Shown here one piece after another: positions 52,015 to 60,724 of a stretch of DNA of 64,000 bases. Both the position numbers and the translations under genes were made by a program. Under the pieces are notes generated by a model, which had not been told where the DNA came from, searched no databases, and saw nothing but the letters and a program-made list of their open reading frames with translations. Origin of the DNA: Salinicoccus luteus DSM 17002 (lineage in GTDB: Bacteria > Bacillota > Bacilli > Staphylococcales > Salinicoccaceae); the NCBI RefSeq assembly GCF_000712035.1, contig NZ_JONV01000008.1, positions 124,001-188,000 of the forward strand. Reading direction: 5' to 3'. Every line of letters starts with the position of its first letter. Positions within the stretch are counted from its first letter, which is position 1.

Positions 52015-53574
52015 ATGATGACAGTAACCGAAAAGCAGCGCCAGCAGCAGGCAGAGCTGCACAAGAAATTATGGAGCATTGCCAATGATCTGAGGGGAAA
52101 TATGGATGCGAGTGAGTTCAGGAACTATATCCTCGGACTCATCTTCTACCGATTCCTGTCTGAGAAGACAGAAGCGGAAGTCGACGATATGCTGAGAGAG
52201 GATAATATCTCCTACTCTGAAGCTTGGAAAGATGAAGAGATGCAGGAAGCATTGAAGGAAGAACTCACTACACGCATCGGCTACGTCGTCGAGCCGCGCT
52301 ATCTCTTCAGCACGATGATCAGGGAGATTGAAGCGGGGGACTTCGACATCGAGAAGCTTTCTGAAGCCATCTCAGCCGTCGAAGCATCGACGCTCGGAGA
52401 ACAGAGTGAGGATGATTTCACTCACCTCTTCGATGATATGGACCTTACATCATCACGTCTCGGCAACAGCGTCTCCGCCAGGACGAAACTCATTTCCAAA
52501 GTCATGTTGAATCTCAATACATTACCGTTTGTGCACAGTGATATCGAAATAGACATGCTCGGGGATGCGTATGAGTACATGATCGGACAGTTTGCCGCCA
52601 CAGCAGGCAAGAAGGCGGGGGAGTTCTACACACCACAGCAAGTGTCCAAAATCCTCGCTGAAATCGTGACGACCGGCAGAGACAACCTTAGAAACGTCTA
52701 TGACCCGACATGCGGCTCCGGATCCCTCCTGCTCCGTGTCGGCAGGAATGCCAATGTCAGACACTACTATGGCCAGGAGTACAACAGTACGACATACAAC
52801 CTCGCCCGAATGAACATGCTTCTGCATGATGTGAACTACAAGGCATTCTCCATAGAGAATGGCGATACACTCGAAGAGCCGGCATTCGGTGATATGAAGT
52901 TCGAAGCCGTCGTCGCCAATCCACCATACAGTGCCAAGTGGAGCGGAGATGCTTCATTCCTTGAGGACGATCGGTTCAGCGACTACGGCAAGCTCGCACC
53001 GAAATCAAAGGCAGATTTCGCCTTCATCCAGCATATGGTGCACTACCTCGATGACCACGGCACGATGGCCGTCGTCCTGCCGCACGGTGTCCTTTTCAGG
53101 GGTGCAGCAGAAGGTACAATCCGGAAGTATCTGATTGAAAATAAAAACTACCTCGATGCCGTCATTGGACTTCCAGCCAATATCTTCTACGGCACCAGCA
53201 TCCCGACATGCATCCTTGTCTTCAAGAAGAATAGGCAGGCAGATGACGATGTCCTCTTCATCGATGCTTCAAATGCATTTGAAAAAGGCAAAAACCAGAA
53301 TCATCTGAAGGATGAAGACGTGGAGAAAATCCTCGAAACATACCGTAACAGGGAAACTATAGACAAATACAGCTATGTTGCAACACTCGGAGAGATCGAA
53401 GAGAACGATTATAACCTGAACATCCCGAGATACGTCGATACTTTTGAAGAAGAAGAACCCGTCGACCTCCAGCAGGTCCAGAAGGACATAAAGGAAATCG
53501 ATGCAGAAATCGAAACACTTGAAAAAGAAATTAATGGATATTTGAAAGAACTGGGTGTGTTGTATGATGAGTAA
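52015..53574 (+). CDS. hsdM: Type I modification methylase, M subunit
   Basis: 519 residues. The HsdM N-terminal domain (DLRGNMDASEFRNYILGLIFYRFLSEK) precedes an N6-adenine MTase: QFAATAGKKAGEFYTP, motif I VYDPTCGSGSLLLRV and motif IV VVANPPYSAKW. The C-terminus has a coiled coil (VQKDIKEIDAEIETLEKEI). It methylates adenine with AdoMet in the HsdM2S complex. The end overlaps the start of hsdS, consistent with coupled translation. Like hsdR, it has a GC content close to the core genome. Confidence 0.95.
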   Translation: MMTVTEKQRQQQAELHKKLWSIANDLRGNMDASEFRNYILGLIFYRFLSEKTEAEVDDMLREDNISYSEAWKDEEMQEALKEELTTRIGYVVEPRYLFSTMIREIEAGDFDIEKLSEAISAVEASTLGEQSEDDFTHLFDDMDLTSSRLGNSVSARTKLISKVMLNLNTLPFVHSDIEIDMLGDAYEYMIGQFAATAGKKAGEFYTPQQVSKILAEIVTTGRDNLRNVYDPTCGSGSLLLRVGRNANVRHYYGQEYNSTTYNLARMNMLLHDVNYKAFSIENGDTLEEPAFGDMKFEAVVANPPYSAKWSGDASFLEDDRFSDYGKLAPKSKADFAFIQHMVHYLDDHGTMAVVLPHGVLFRGAAEGTIRKYLIENKNYLDAVIGLPANIFYGTSIPTCILVFKKNRQADDDVLFIDASNAFEKGKNQNHLKDEDVEKILETYRNRETIDKYSYVATLGEIEENDYNLNIPRYVDTFEEEEPVDLQQVQKDIKEIDAEIETLEKEINGYLKELGVLYDE

Positions 53575-54808
53575 ACAGAATGTACCTGAGTTGAGGTTTC
53601 CAGAGTTTAGTGGGGAATGGGAAGAGAGGAAACTGGAAGAAATAATGAGTTTCTCAAAAGGAAAAGGCATATCCAAATCAGATTTATCTGATGAAGGAGC
53701 TTCTTGTGTATTATATGGTGAGCTCTACACTAAATATAATGAAGAGATTAATGAAGTTCATAGTAAAACAAATTTACCAAAAAATAGATTGAAATATGCT
53801 TTTTTCAATGATGTGTTGATACCTTCTTCGGGGGAAACATCGATTGATATCGCTACTGCTAGTTCTGTAGGTGTTGACAATGTATTAGCAGGTGGGGATA
53901 TAAATATATTGACACCAAAGGAAGATGTGAAGGGCCACTTTGTTTCACTAATGATTAATGGTAAATACAAATTTGAGTTGGCTAAATATGCTCAAGGTAA
54001 GACAGTAGTACATTTGTATAATAACGATATTAAAAAATTGGAAATGAAGTATCCAAGTATTGAAGAGCAGGATAAAATAAGCGCTTTATTTACCAAGCTA
54101 AATCGACTGATTGAGTTGGAAGAGAAGAAGCTTGAATTATTGGAAGAACAGAAGAAGGGGTATATGCAAAAGATTTTCTCCCAAGAATTAAGGTTCAAAG
54201 ATGAGAATGGTAATGACTATCCGGAGTGGCAAGAGAAGAAACTTAAAGAATTAAGTGATGTGGAATCAGGAAAAAGACTTCCCAAAGGACATGAATTAAC
54301 TTCAGTTAGAGAAGATAACGTACCTTATATTAGTGTTTCAGATATGACTGACAAATATGTTTCTTATAAAAATATTCAATATTTATCAAAAGAAACAGAA
54401 CTTTTGATTCGAAAGTATAAAGTTAAATCAGGAGATCTTATTATTTCTATAGCAGGAACATTGGGTAAAGTATGTATAGTTGACCAGAGTCTTGAAGATG
54501 CTAATTTAACTGAGAACTGCAATAAAATAACAAATTACGAAGAAAATATCTCTCAATACTTCTTATATACTTATTTGAAGAGTAATAAGATACAAACTTA
54601 TATAAATAGAGAGAAGACCACAAGTAGTCAACCCAAGTTAGCTTTAGATAGGCTGAGGAACTTTACAATATTAGTTCCTAAAAAAGAGGAACAAATAAAA
54701 ATTTCAAATCTATTTAATACTATTGATAAAATATTAGAAAGAAATACACAAAAATTAACGCTTCTAAAAATAAAAAAGAAAAGTTTGCTTCAAAAGATGT
54801 TTATATGA
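53564..54808 (+). CDS. hsdS: Type I specificity subunit
   Basis: 414 residues with the two-TRD design. First TRD ~1-180 (PELRFPEFSGEWEERKLEEIMSFSKGKG...), then a central conserved helix (IEEQDKISALFTKLNRLIELEEKKLELLEEQKKGYMQKIF), second TRD (DYPEWQEKKLKELSDVESGKRLP...) and a second conserved helix (KEEQIKISNLFNTIDKILERN). It reads a bipartite DNA target. Starts 53564 and 53567 (ATGATG) are both possible. It is much more AT-rich than hsdR and hsdM, as expected when TRDs have been swapped by transfer. Confidence 0.92.
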   Translation: MMSKQNVPELRFPEFSGEWEERKLEEIMSFSKGKGISKSDLSDEGASCVLYGELYTKYNEEINEVHSKTNLPKNRLKYAFFNDVLIPSSGETSIDIATASSVGVDNVLAGGDINILTPKEDVKGHFVSLMINGKYKFELAKYAQGKTVVHLYNNDIKKLEMKYPSIEEQDKISALFTKLNRLIELEEKKLELLEEQKKGYMQKIFSQELRFKDENGNDYPEWQEKKLKELSDVESGKRLPKGHELTSVREDNVPYISVSDMTDKYVSYKNIQYLSKETELLIRKYKVKSGDLIISIAGTLGKVCIVDQSLEDANLTENCNKITNYEENISQYFLYTYLKSNKIQTYINREKTTSSQPKLALDRLRNFTILVPKKEEQIKISNLFNTIDKILERNTQKLTLLKIKKKSLLQKMFI

Positions 54809-55072
54809 ATTGCAACTAGAACTTAACATTTTTATTATTACTAGTCTTTTCACTAAAAAGTTATAAAGCTATAGTTGTTACTGTTTGGTGGAAAGACTAG
54901 AATTGTAGTATTTTACTTTAAATAAATTCATTTAACATGTATTTTTGGGATGAATATAAAATTGAAGAATTACAGTTACTCGTGAATTATGAATAAATAT
55001 GACTAGATTAGATTATAAAAGTCAAAAGGTGAAGTTTTAAAATTCTCTATCCTATAAAGAGGAGGAATATTT

Positions 55073-56149
55073 GTGAAGCAGAACTCTGAAGCTAATGTTA
55101 ATATTTACAACCATAATGAAGCCAATACATCTAAAGGTTTAAACAAACATCTTTGTATAGTCTTTGAAACGAATACATTAAGGGGGAGTCTTGAATTTGA
55201 GTCTCCAAATAAATTAACAGGTAGTCTTAATAAAATACAGAAAGCCCTTGTAGAGTTGAACCTTATTGAATTAGTAGTCTTAGTGGTACCAGATATTGCC
55301 TTAGAGGAACTTAGAAGACAATACATAGAAACCTATGATTCTAATGTTATCAAGATACAGAACATTATCAAAAACACTGAATTACCAGGTATAGAAATAG
55401 AACGTGATGAAATGTTTGATGTAGAAAAGTACACGCTTACAGCACTTGAAAAGATTCGGGAAACACTTGCAAATGAATATGCAATTTTGACTAATATGAG
55501 CATGTATAGTGCATCTTTTCATTCATTAGTTGATAGAGCTCTAGAAAAGAGAAGTCCTTTTGAAGCGAAGAAAGGGCAGTCAGATAAAGGATTCAAAGAC
55601 GCAATTTTATGGGAGAATATTATTGATTATAAAAAAAATCATCTTAACTATGAAATAATGCTCTTTTCAAAAGATAAAGATTTTGATCAGAGCTTAGAGG
55701 AAGAATATCAAAATGAATTTAATGAGCCAATTAGAATTCTTGATAACCTTGAAGACATAACTTCACATTTAATTTCTATTTCTAAAAAAACTTCTCCTTC
55801 TTTATTGGAAGAAATAGAGGAGTCTCATCATATAAAACAGTTTTTACAAAATAATGTAAATGAAGTCTTATTACAATATAAGCACTGGATAGAAGATCTA
55901 GAGGCCTATGGTGCTGGAATAAGAATCTTTGAAATTACTGATTTAACCATTAATAATATACTACCAGTTGAATTTTCCCATTATCACATCGAGGGTGATT
56001 ATTATGCTTTAATTGAGGTGCGAGCTAGAGGTTCTAGTAATAGCTTGGAAAAATCATTTCGTTCATATATACATACAGATGTTTTTATAGATGGAGAAAA
56101 TGATATTTCTTTTGAGATTACTGGACTAACACTTTCAGAGGAAGATTAG
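55073..56149 (+). CDS. PIN-domain (DUF4935-like) protein
   Basis: 358 residues from GTG 55073 (GGAGGA). The N-terminal PIN nuclease fold is indicated by acidic sites: CIVFETNTL (the D/E-x-N motif), GFKDAILWENI (Asp) and LFSKDKDF (Asp). The C-terminal ~130 residues, starting at about 220, form a separate beta-rich domain of unknown type (DLEAYGAGIRIFEITDLTI..., ...RSYIHTDVFIDGENDISFEI). PIN proteins cut RNA or DNA. It is AT-rich and next to hsdS, so it probably belongs to the defence island. No antitoxin neighbour is seen. Confidence 0.7.
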   Translation: MKQNSEANVNIYNHNEANTSKGLNKHLCIVFETNTLRGSLEFESPNKLTGSLNKIQKALVELNLIELVVLVVPDIALEELRRQYIETYDSNVIKIQNIIKNTELPGIEIERDEMFDVEKYTLTALEKIRETLANEYAILTNMSMYSASFHSLVDRALEKRSPFEAKKGQSDKGFKDAILWENIIDYKKNHLNYEIMLFSKDKDFDQSLEEEYQNEFNEPIRILDNLEDITSHLISISKKTSPSLLEEIEESHHIKQFLQNNVNEVLLQYKHWIEDLEAYGAGIRIFEITDLTINNILPVEFSHYHIEGDYYALIEVRARGSSNSLEKSFRSYIHTDVFIDGENDISFEITGLTLSEED

Positions 56150-56342
56150 TATATAAGATTACTGTTATTTTGGCTAAAAAAAATAGTATGTTTAATATTG
56201 AGATAGTAGTTTTCCTTGTAGTTAATTCCACACTCTAACAAAAAGATGAAGTTTAAAAATTTTATTTAATTTTAATCAAGGGGAGGGTTTAAAAAAATTT
56301 AAACTAGTTTAGCATAACCTAAATTCTCGTTGTGAGAGCCAC

Positions 56343-56759
56343 TTATAAGCAATTTTTAGTAATATGTTGCCACACTTTGATACCAAATTGATGTGCAATT
56401 AGTATCATGGTTTGATTCCATCTAATATCAAAGTCATTCCCTGCTGTTTTTCTTATGATAGAAGTTACTTCAGAGGCTTTTAAAGGGTCCTTTAATTTTT
56501 CAAAACGATTTAGATGCATATAATGCTCTTCATTCTCATTTCCTTCATAATCACATAATTCAATAATCCCAGTAGCTATTCCTCGTCCAATTATACCGAC
56601 ATTGCTTGAATATAAAAAAACCAAATCATTAGCTTCAATTGTATCAATATAATATTTCCAAGGATTATAATAAGCTGAGCACTTCTGATCTCTTAACATC
56701 TCGTCCTCACATTTAGGATTGTGGGATTGATTAGTATTGATAATATATACTTTAGGCAA
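56343..56759 (-). CDS. EVE-domain-like PUA-fold protein
   Basis: 138 residues from TTG 56759 (AGAAGGAGG eight bases upstream); an in-frame ATG 39 bp earlier lacks a ribosome site. The start PKVYIINTNQSHNPKCED and the strand DLVFLYSSNVGIIGRGIATG fit an EVE/PUA-like fold, which often reads modified bases. A basic/aromatic helix follows (NRFEKLKDPLKASEV). EVE-type genes are frequent beside restriction systems. It is convergent with the PIN gene. The assignment is by pattern only. Confidence 0.55.
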   Translation of the reverse strand: MPKVYIINTNQSHNPKCEDEMLRDQKCSAYYNPWKYYIDTIEANDLVFLYSSNVGIIGRGIATGIIELCDYEGNENEEHYMHLNRFEKLKDPLKASEVTSIIRKTAGNDFDIRWNQTMILIAHQFGIKVWQHITKNCL

Positions 56760-56925
56760 ATTAATTTCCTCCTTCTGAAAAGATAGTGGATTACTCATAG
56801 CTTACCATATAATTGTAAAGACTTCGGAAGGTTGCACTGGATTTTGTCCCTGCAATGATACAATAAATATTAAAGGGGTCAATATGGAAATTTATTTTGG
56901 TTTAAGGCTTAGGCTCTTATCTTGA

Positions 56926-57447
56926 TTAAAGTAAAGTTTTCCTCCAATAATTGAATAATCCATTCATACCAAACACAGGATCACATCCAGGCATCGGAAC
57001 CTGCTTAATATTTTCCACCTTCTCAGGCCGCTCTTCAGGTTTCCCGTAGCACATATCAAAACTGGCGCCTCCGGGGTAGGCACCGTAATTCGCATAATCG
57101 TTACTTGCTTCTAACTTCTTATGACCATAACCAGCAGGGAGAATGATGACATCGCCTTTCTCCGCTTCTACCACTTCACCCTGCTCACCGCCAAGCTGCA
57201 GTGTGGCATGTCCTTTTTTGACCGCAAGCACTTCATGGGTGTTGCTATGGTAGTGGTGGAAAGGGTGGACGGAACCGAGCCATTCCCCGGACCAGCCATT
57301 GGCGTTGAGGATGGTGAGAATATCATCACCATCTTCAAACACATTCTTATAGATCAGCAGGGGAAAGTCGGGGTGGTTGGGTATCTTGCCGTCGTCTTCG
57401 ACCTTTATTGGAATGATTTCAATATCCTCAGCACGCTTCATCTTCAT
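56926..57447 (-). CDS. YjlB-like cupin, copy 2
   Basis: 173 residues. It is nearly the same protein as the one at 40976-41491, with the metal site HPFHHYHSNTHEVLAV and the GDVIILPAGYGH strand. Differences are scattered substitutions; both are intact. It lies downstream of the ArsA-type ATPase, separated by a terminator, which is probably the original position because the ArsA gene is complete here. Confidence 0.85.
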   Translation of the reverse strand: MKMKRAEDIEIIPIKVEDDGKIPNHPDFPLLIYKNVFEDGDDILTILNANGWSGEWLGSVHPFHHYHSNTHEVLAVKKGHATLQLGGEQGEVVEAEKGDVIILPAGYGHKKLEASNDYANYGAYPGGASFDMCYGKPEERPEKVENIKQVPMPGCDPVFGMNGLFNYWRKTLL

Positions 57448-57516
57448 CCCTCCAAATAGTGATTATTATACTTTTACCGCTTCTGACTGAAGCTAACCAT
57501 TACATTTAAAGTCCAT

Positions 57517-57542
57517 AAAAAAGGAGCAGATTGCTCTGCTCC
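57517..57542 (-). terminator. Terminator after the ArsA-type gene
   Basis: On the minus strand, GGAGCAGAGCAATCTGCTCC is followed by TTTTTT. A second hairpin (GGAGTCTCCAC/GTGGAGGCTCC, near 57560-57585) lies just upstream. Confidence 0.8.
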
Positions 57543-57595
57543 AATAGATTCAACATATGGGAGTCTCCACAGTGGTGGAGGCTCCTTTTATCTTC

Positions 57596-58528
57596 TCAGT
57601 CCATCTCATAATACGCGCTGAATCGGTCGAGCTCCTCAATGGTCGTGATGTCATGGGGGAGCAGGGCCACTCGGATGAGGTTCTGATCCGTGAAGGTATC
57701 TTCAATCTCCTTCAGATACCGCTGTTCATGCTCCCGTCGCTGGGCAAGGAAGGTGCCGTCGGCTTCATCGGGCAGCACCTTATTGATGATGAGCGTCTTT
57801 ACATGCAGATGATACTTGTCGAGGAGTCCTACAGCCTTCTTGGTTTCAAGTATCGGCAGCCTTTCGGGGTTCAGGACGAATATGAATCCCGTCTTGCCGG
57901 ACTCGAGCATGATCTCCCGTGCCCGTGAGAAGCGGTTCTGCCGGGTGAGTAGGACATCATAGATCGGGTCTTCAACCGGCTCCCCGTCGTTTAAGAGCTG
58001 GGTGTAGTTCTCATTCGTCTTCTGCCGCTTCTTCAGCAATCCCTCGATCCACACGCCCATCAGCTCCGGCAGTGTGAGAAGCCTTATGGTGTGGCCAGTT
58101 GGGGCAGTGTCGAAAACGAGGTGGTCGTATTCGGCTTCCTCCTCGAGGATGATGGAGACGAGCTTGTCGAACAGCGCCGATTCATCCGCACCGGGTGAGG
58201 CCTGGGCGGTGTCAAGCTGGCGGTTGACTTCCTCGATCATGCTGGACTGGACGGTGCCCTTGATGTTCTCCTTCACCGAGTCGATATACTTCTTCGTCTC
58301 ATGCTCCGGGTCGATCTCAAGCGCATGGAGGTTATCTGTAATCTGTACAGTTTCCCCACCGATGTCACGCGAGAAGATGTGCCCGAGGTTATGGGCCGGA
58401 TCGGTCGAGACGAGGAGCGTCTTCTTCCCGGATTTTGCGAGTCGCCATGCGATGGCGGCAGCGGACGTAGATTTTCCTACGCCGCCCTTGCCACCGATGA
58501 ACAGGATCTTCTTTGTATGAATGCTCAT
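57596..58528 (-). CDS. ArsA/Get3-family P-loop ATPase
   Basis: 310 residues. The deviant Walker A is FIGGKGGVGKSTSA, the switch I region has VSTDPAHNLGH, and DTAPTGHTIRLLTLPELM is the switch II motif of this family. It has one ATPase domain, so it would act as a dimer. No arsenic genes (arsB, arsR) are nearby, and the conserved cysteines of ArsA are not apparent. It begins 21 bp after the small CC-ending gene and shares a transcript with it and cstA. The client is unknown. Confidence 0.9.
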   Translation of the reverse strand: MSIHTKKILFIGGKGGVGKSTSAAAIAWRLAKSGKKTLLVSTDPAHNLGHIFSRDIGGETVQITDNLHALEIDPEHETKKYIDSVKENIKGTVQSSMIEEVNRQLDTAQASPGADESALFDKLVSIILEEEAEYDHLVFDTAPTGHTIRLLTLPELMGVWIEGLLKKRQKTNENYTQLLNDGEPVEDPIYDVLLTRQNRFSRAREIMLESGKTGFIFVLNPERLPILETKKAVGLLDKYHLHVKTLIINKVLPDEADGTFLAQRREHEQRYLKEIEDTFTDQNLIRVALLPHDITTIEELDRFSAYYEMD

Positions 58529-58549
58529 GGATATGCTCCTTTAGTATAG

Positions 58550-58807
58550 TCAGCAGCAGCGGATGCCGGTAAGGGGCGATTTGTCCATCCCCATGCGGAG
58601 ATGCCAGTCGTGGAAGTCCTCGATGATGTGCGGGTACAGTTCCAGCGTGTAGTAGTAGACTGGATTCGGTATGCCGATCATCTCGGAGTAGAGGAGCAGC
58701 AGGAAGAGGTCATCCTGGTCCCTCAGCTCCCTGGCGACTTCCGTACGGTGGGGCATTTCGAGCACTTCCTCGTAGTACCGGATCAGCTTCTTGATATTTT
58801 CGAGCAT
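58550..58807 (-). CDS. Small cory-CC-star-type protein
   Basis: 85 residues, acidic and helical, ending in a Cys pair (LTGIRCC). The C-terminal CC and the place next to a carbon-starvation (CstA) gene and an ArsA-type ATPase fit the protein family known as cory-CC-star; I recognise it by this pattern. It could be a client or partner of the ATPase or of CstA. GGAGGG precedes the ATG. Confidence 0.7.
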   Translation of the reverse strand: MLENIKKLIRYYEEVLEMPHRTEVARELRDQDDLFLLLLYSEMIGIPNPVYYYTLELYPHIIEDFHDWHLRMGMDKSPLTGIRCC

Positions 58808-58820
58808 GGGCTATCCCTCC

Positions 58821-60566
58821 TTACTCGTCATTGCGGTGCTTCGCGAGTTCATCATCGAATTTGCCGGAGAGTGCCTGGATGGATGTGATGACGATCCAGA
58901 TGGCAAAGACGAAGATGATTGCGCCTAAGACAAACAGCAGCAGGTTCGAGCCGTCGGCGTACCAGGCCCATTCGAAGAACACCTGGACGAACATGGCATA
59001 GAGTGTCATGAACATCAGGAAGATCATCGGGATGAGCGTGACGGCGTAGTTGATGCCTTGGCGCTTCAGCCAGATGGAAATCAGCAGCAGACTGATGCCC
59101 GCAAGCAGCTGGTTCGATGTACCAAACAGCGGCCAGATGAGATAGCCGCCGGAACCGAATCCGTTCGGCCCTTCCGGAATCAGTACGAGTGCGGCAGTGG
59201 AGACGACGGCGATGCTTGTTGCCACATGCTTCTTCGTGAGTGACGGTACTTTATACTCGGTGCCGATTTCAGCAATGATGTAGCGCATGAGGCGGACTGC
59301 CGTATCGAGCGTTGTAGCAGCGAAGCTGACGACGATGATGGAGACGATTGTTGTCGCGACAGCTGCCGGGATGCCGAGGCCGCCGGCAAGAATCGCAGCC
59401 CCTTCGACGAAGTTGCCGAGGCCGGTTGCATTGGCTTCATTGAAGCTCGAGTAGGTGGCAGAGAAGTCATCCACACTGCTGAACAGCGTTACGACGGCGA
59501 TGATGGAGATGAGTGCAAGGATCCCCTCGCCGACGGCACCGAAGTAGCCGACAAAGCGGGCATCCGTTTCCTTATCGAGCTGCTTGGATGATGTACCCGA
59601 AGATACGAGTCCGTGGAAACCGGAGATTGCACCACAGGCAACCGTGATGAAGAGCAGCGGCAGCCAGGAAGTGTCCGCATCGGCGTTCGTCGCCGGTGCA
59701 TTAATCGTTGGATTCGTCAGCAGCAGACCTGCATACAGGATGAGCAGCCCAACGGTCAGCTGGTGGGAGTTGATGAAATCCCGTGGTTGGAGCAGCTTCC
59801 ATACCGGCAGAGTCGATGCGATATAGACATAGATGAGCAGGATGACAATCCAGACCATGAAGGCCGTCGATACGGCACCGAGGCCGAACAGTCCCGCAGC
59901 CTCCTCACCACCCATATAGGACACGAGGTCGATCTGCAGCCAGGATACTTCCGCCGTAATGACGGCGACGAAATACATGGCGGCAAGTGCGAGCAGTGAA
60001 GGGACGAGCATCTTCATATTCTTCTTGTATGCCGCGTAGCCGATCCATATCGCGAGTGGAATCTGGATGAAGACGGGCAGGACGCTTGCCGGATATGTAA
60101 TGAACAGGTTTGCGATGACCCAGGCGAATACCGCATTGATCATCAGCACGAGTGTGAGGATGATGAACAGGAACAGTATCTTGCCGCGCCGGCCGATGAA
60201 CTTTTCTGCGATCGTACCGATCGACTGGCCTTTATTCCTGACGGATATTGCGAGCGTTCCGAAGTCATGGACACCGGCGGCGAATACGGTCCCGAGGATG
60301 ACCCACAGGAAGGCCGGCAGCCAGCCCCAGTAGACGGCGATGGCAGGCCCGAGGATCGGTGCCGCCCCCGCGACGGATGTGAAGTGGTGGCCCCAGAGGA
60401 CGAATTTGTTCGTAGGTACGAAGTCGACGCCGTCCTTGTACTTGTGGGCCGGTGTCATATAGTTGGGGTCGAGCCGGTAGATGCGTTCTGCGATGAATTT
60501 GGAGTAGTAGCGGTAGCCCAGGACGAAGACGCCGAGGCCGATGATTGCGACGAGTATGGCATTCAT
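58821..60566 (-). CDS. cstA: CstA-family carbon starvation / pyruvate transporter
   Basis: 581 residues with about 16 membrane segments. The start VLGYRYYSKFIAERIYRLDP, then GHHFTSVAGAAPILGPAIAV and the long SGFHGLVSSGTSSKQL are CstA signatures. Members transport pyruvate or peptides when carbon is short. It is the first gene of the minus-strand operon cstA, CC-protein, arsA-type. The start is supported by GGGGG. Its GC content is higher than that of the surroundings. Confidence 0.92.
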   Translation of the reverse strand: MNAILVAIIGLGVFVLGYRYYSKFIAERIYRLDPNYMTPAHKYKDGVDFVPTNKFVLWGHHFTSVAGAAPILGPAIAVYWGWLPAFLWVILGTVFAAGVHDFGTLAISVRNKGQSIGTIAEKFIGRRGKILFLFIILTLVLMINAVFAWVIANLFITYPASVLPVFIQIPLAIWIGYAAYKKNMKMLVPSLLALAAMYFVAVITAEVSWLQIDLVSYMGGEEAAGLFGLGAVSTAFMVWIVILLIYVYIASTLPVWKLLQPRDFINSHQLTVGLLILYAGLLLTNPTINAPATNADADTSWLPLLFITVACGAISGFHGLVSSGTSSKQLDKETDARFVGYFGAVGEGILALISIIAVVTLFSSVDDFSATYSSFNEANATGLGNFVEGAAILAGGLGIPAAVATTIVSIIVVSFAATTLDTAVRLMRYIIAEIGTEYKVPSLTKKHVATSIAVVSTAALVLIPEGPNGFGSGGYLIWPLFGTSNQLLAGISLLLISIWLKRQGINYAVTLIPMIFLMFMTLYAMFVQVFFEWAWYADGSNLLLFVLGAIIFVFAIWIVITSIQALSGKFDDELAKHRNDE

Positions 60567-60671
60567 TGAAGTTCCCCCTTCTTATTATGTATTACTTTAG
60601 AGTGTAGCGAATATTCAAATTATTGTAAATGCGAAAAAGTACAATGAAGCCTTTCATGGAGGGGAAGAAAC

Positions 60672-60700
60672 AAAAATGCCACCGGATATACTTCCGGTGA
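60672..60700 (-). terminator. Terminator after the formamidase gene
   Basis: Minus strand CACCGGA...TCCGGTG, followed by GCATTTTTG. Confidence 0.75.
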
Positions 60701-60724
60701 CATGTGATTATATTGGATGTGATT

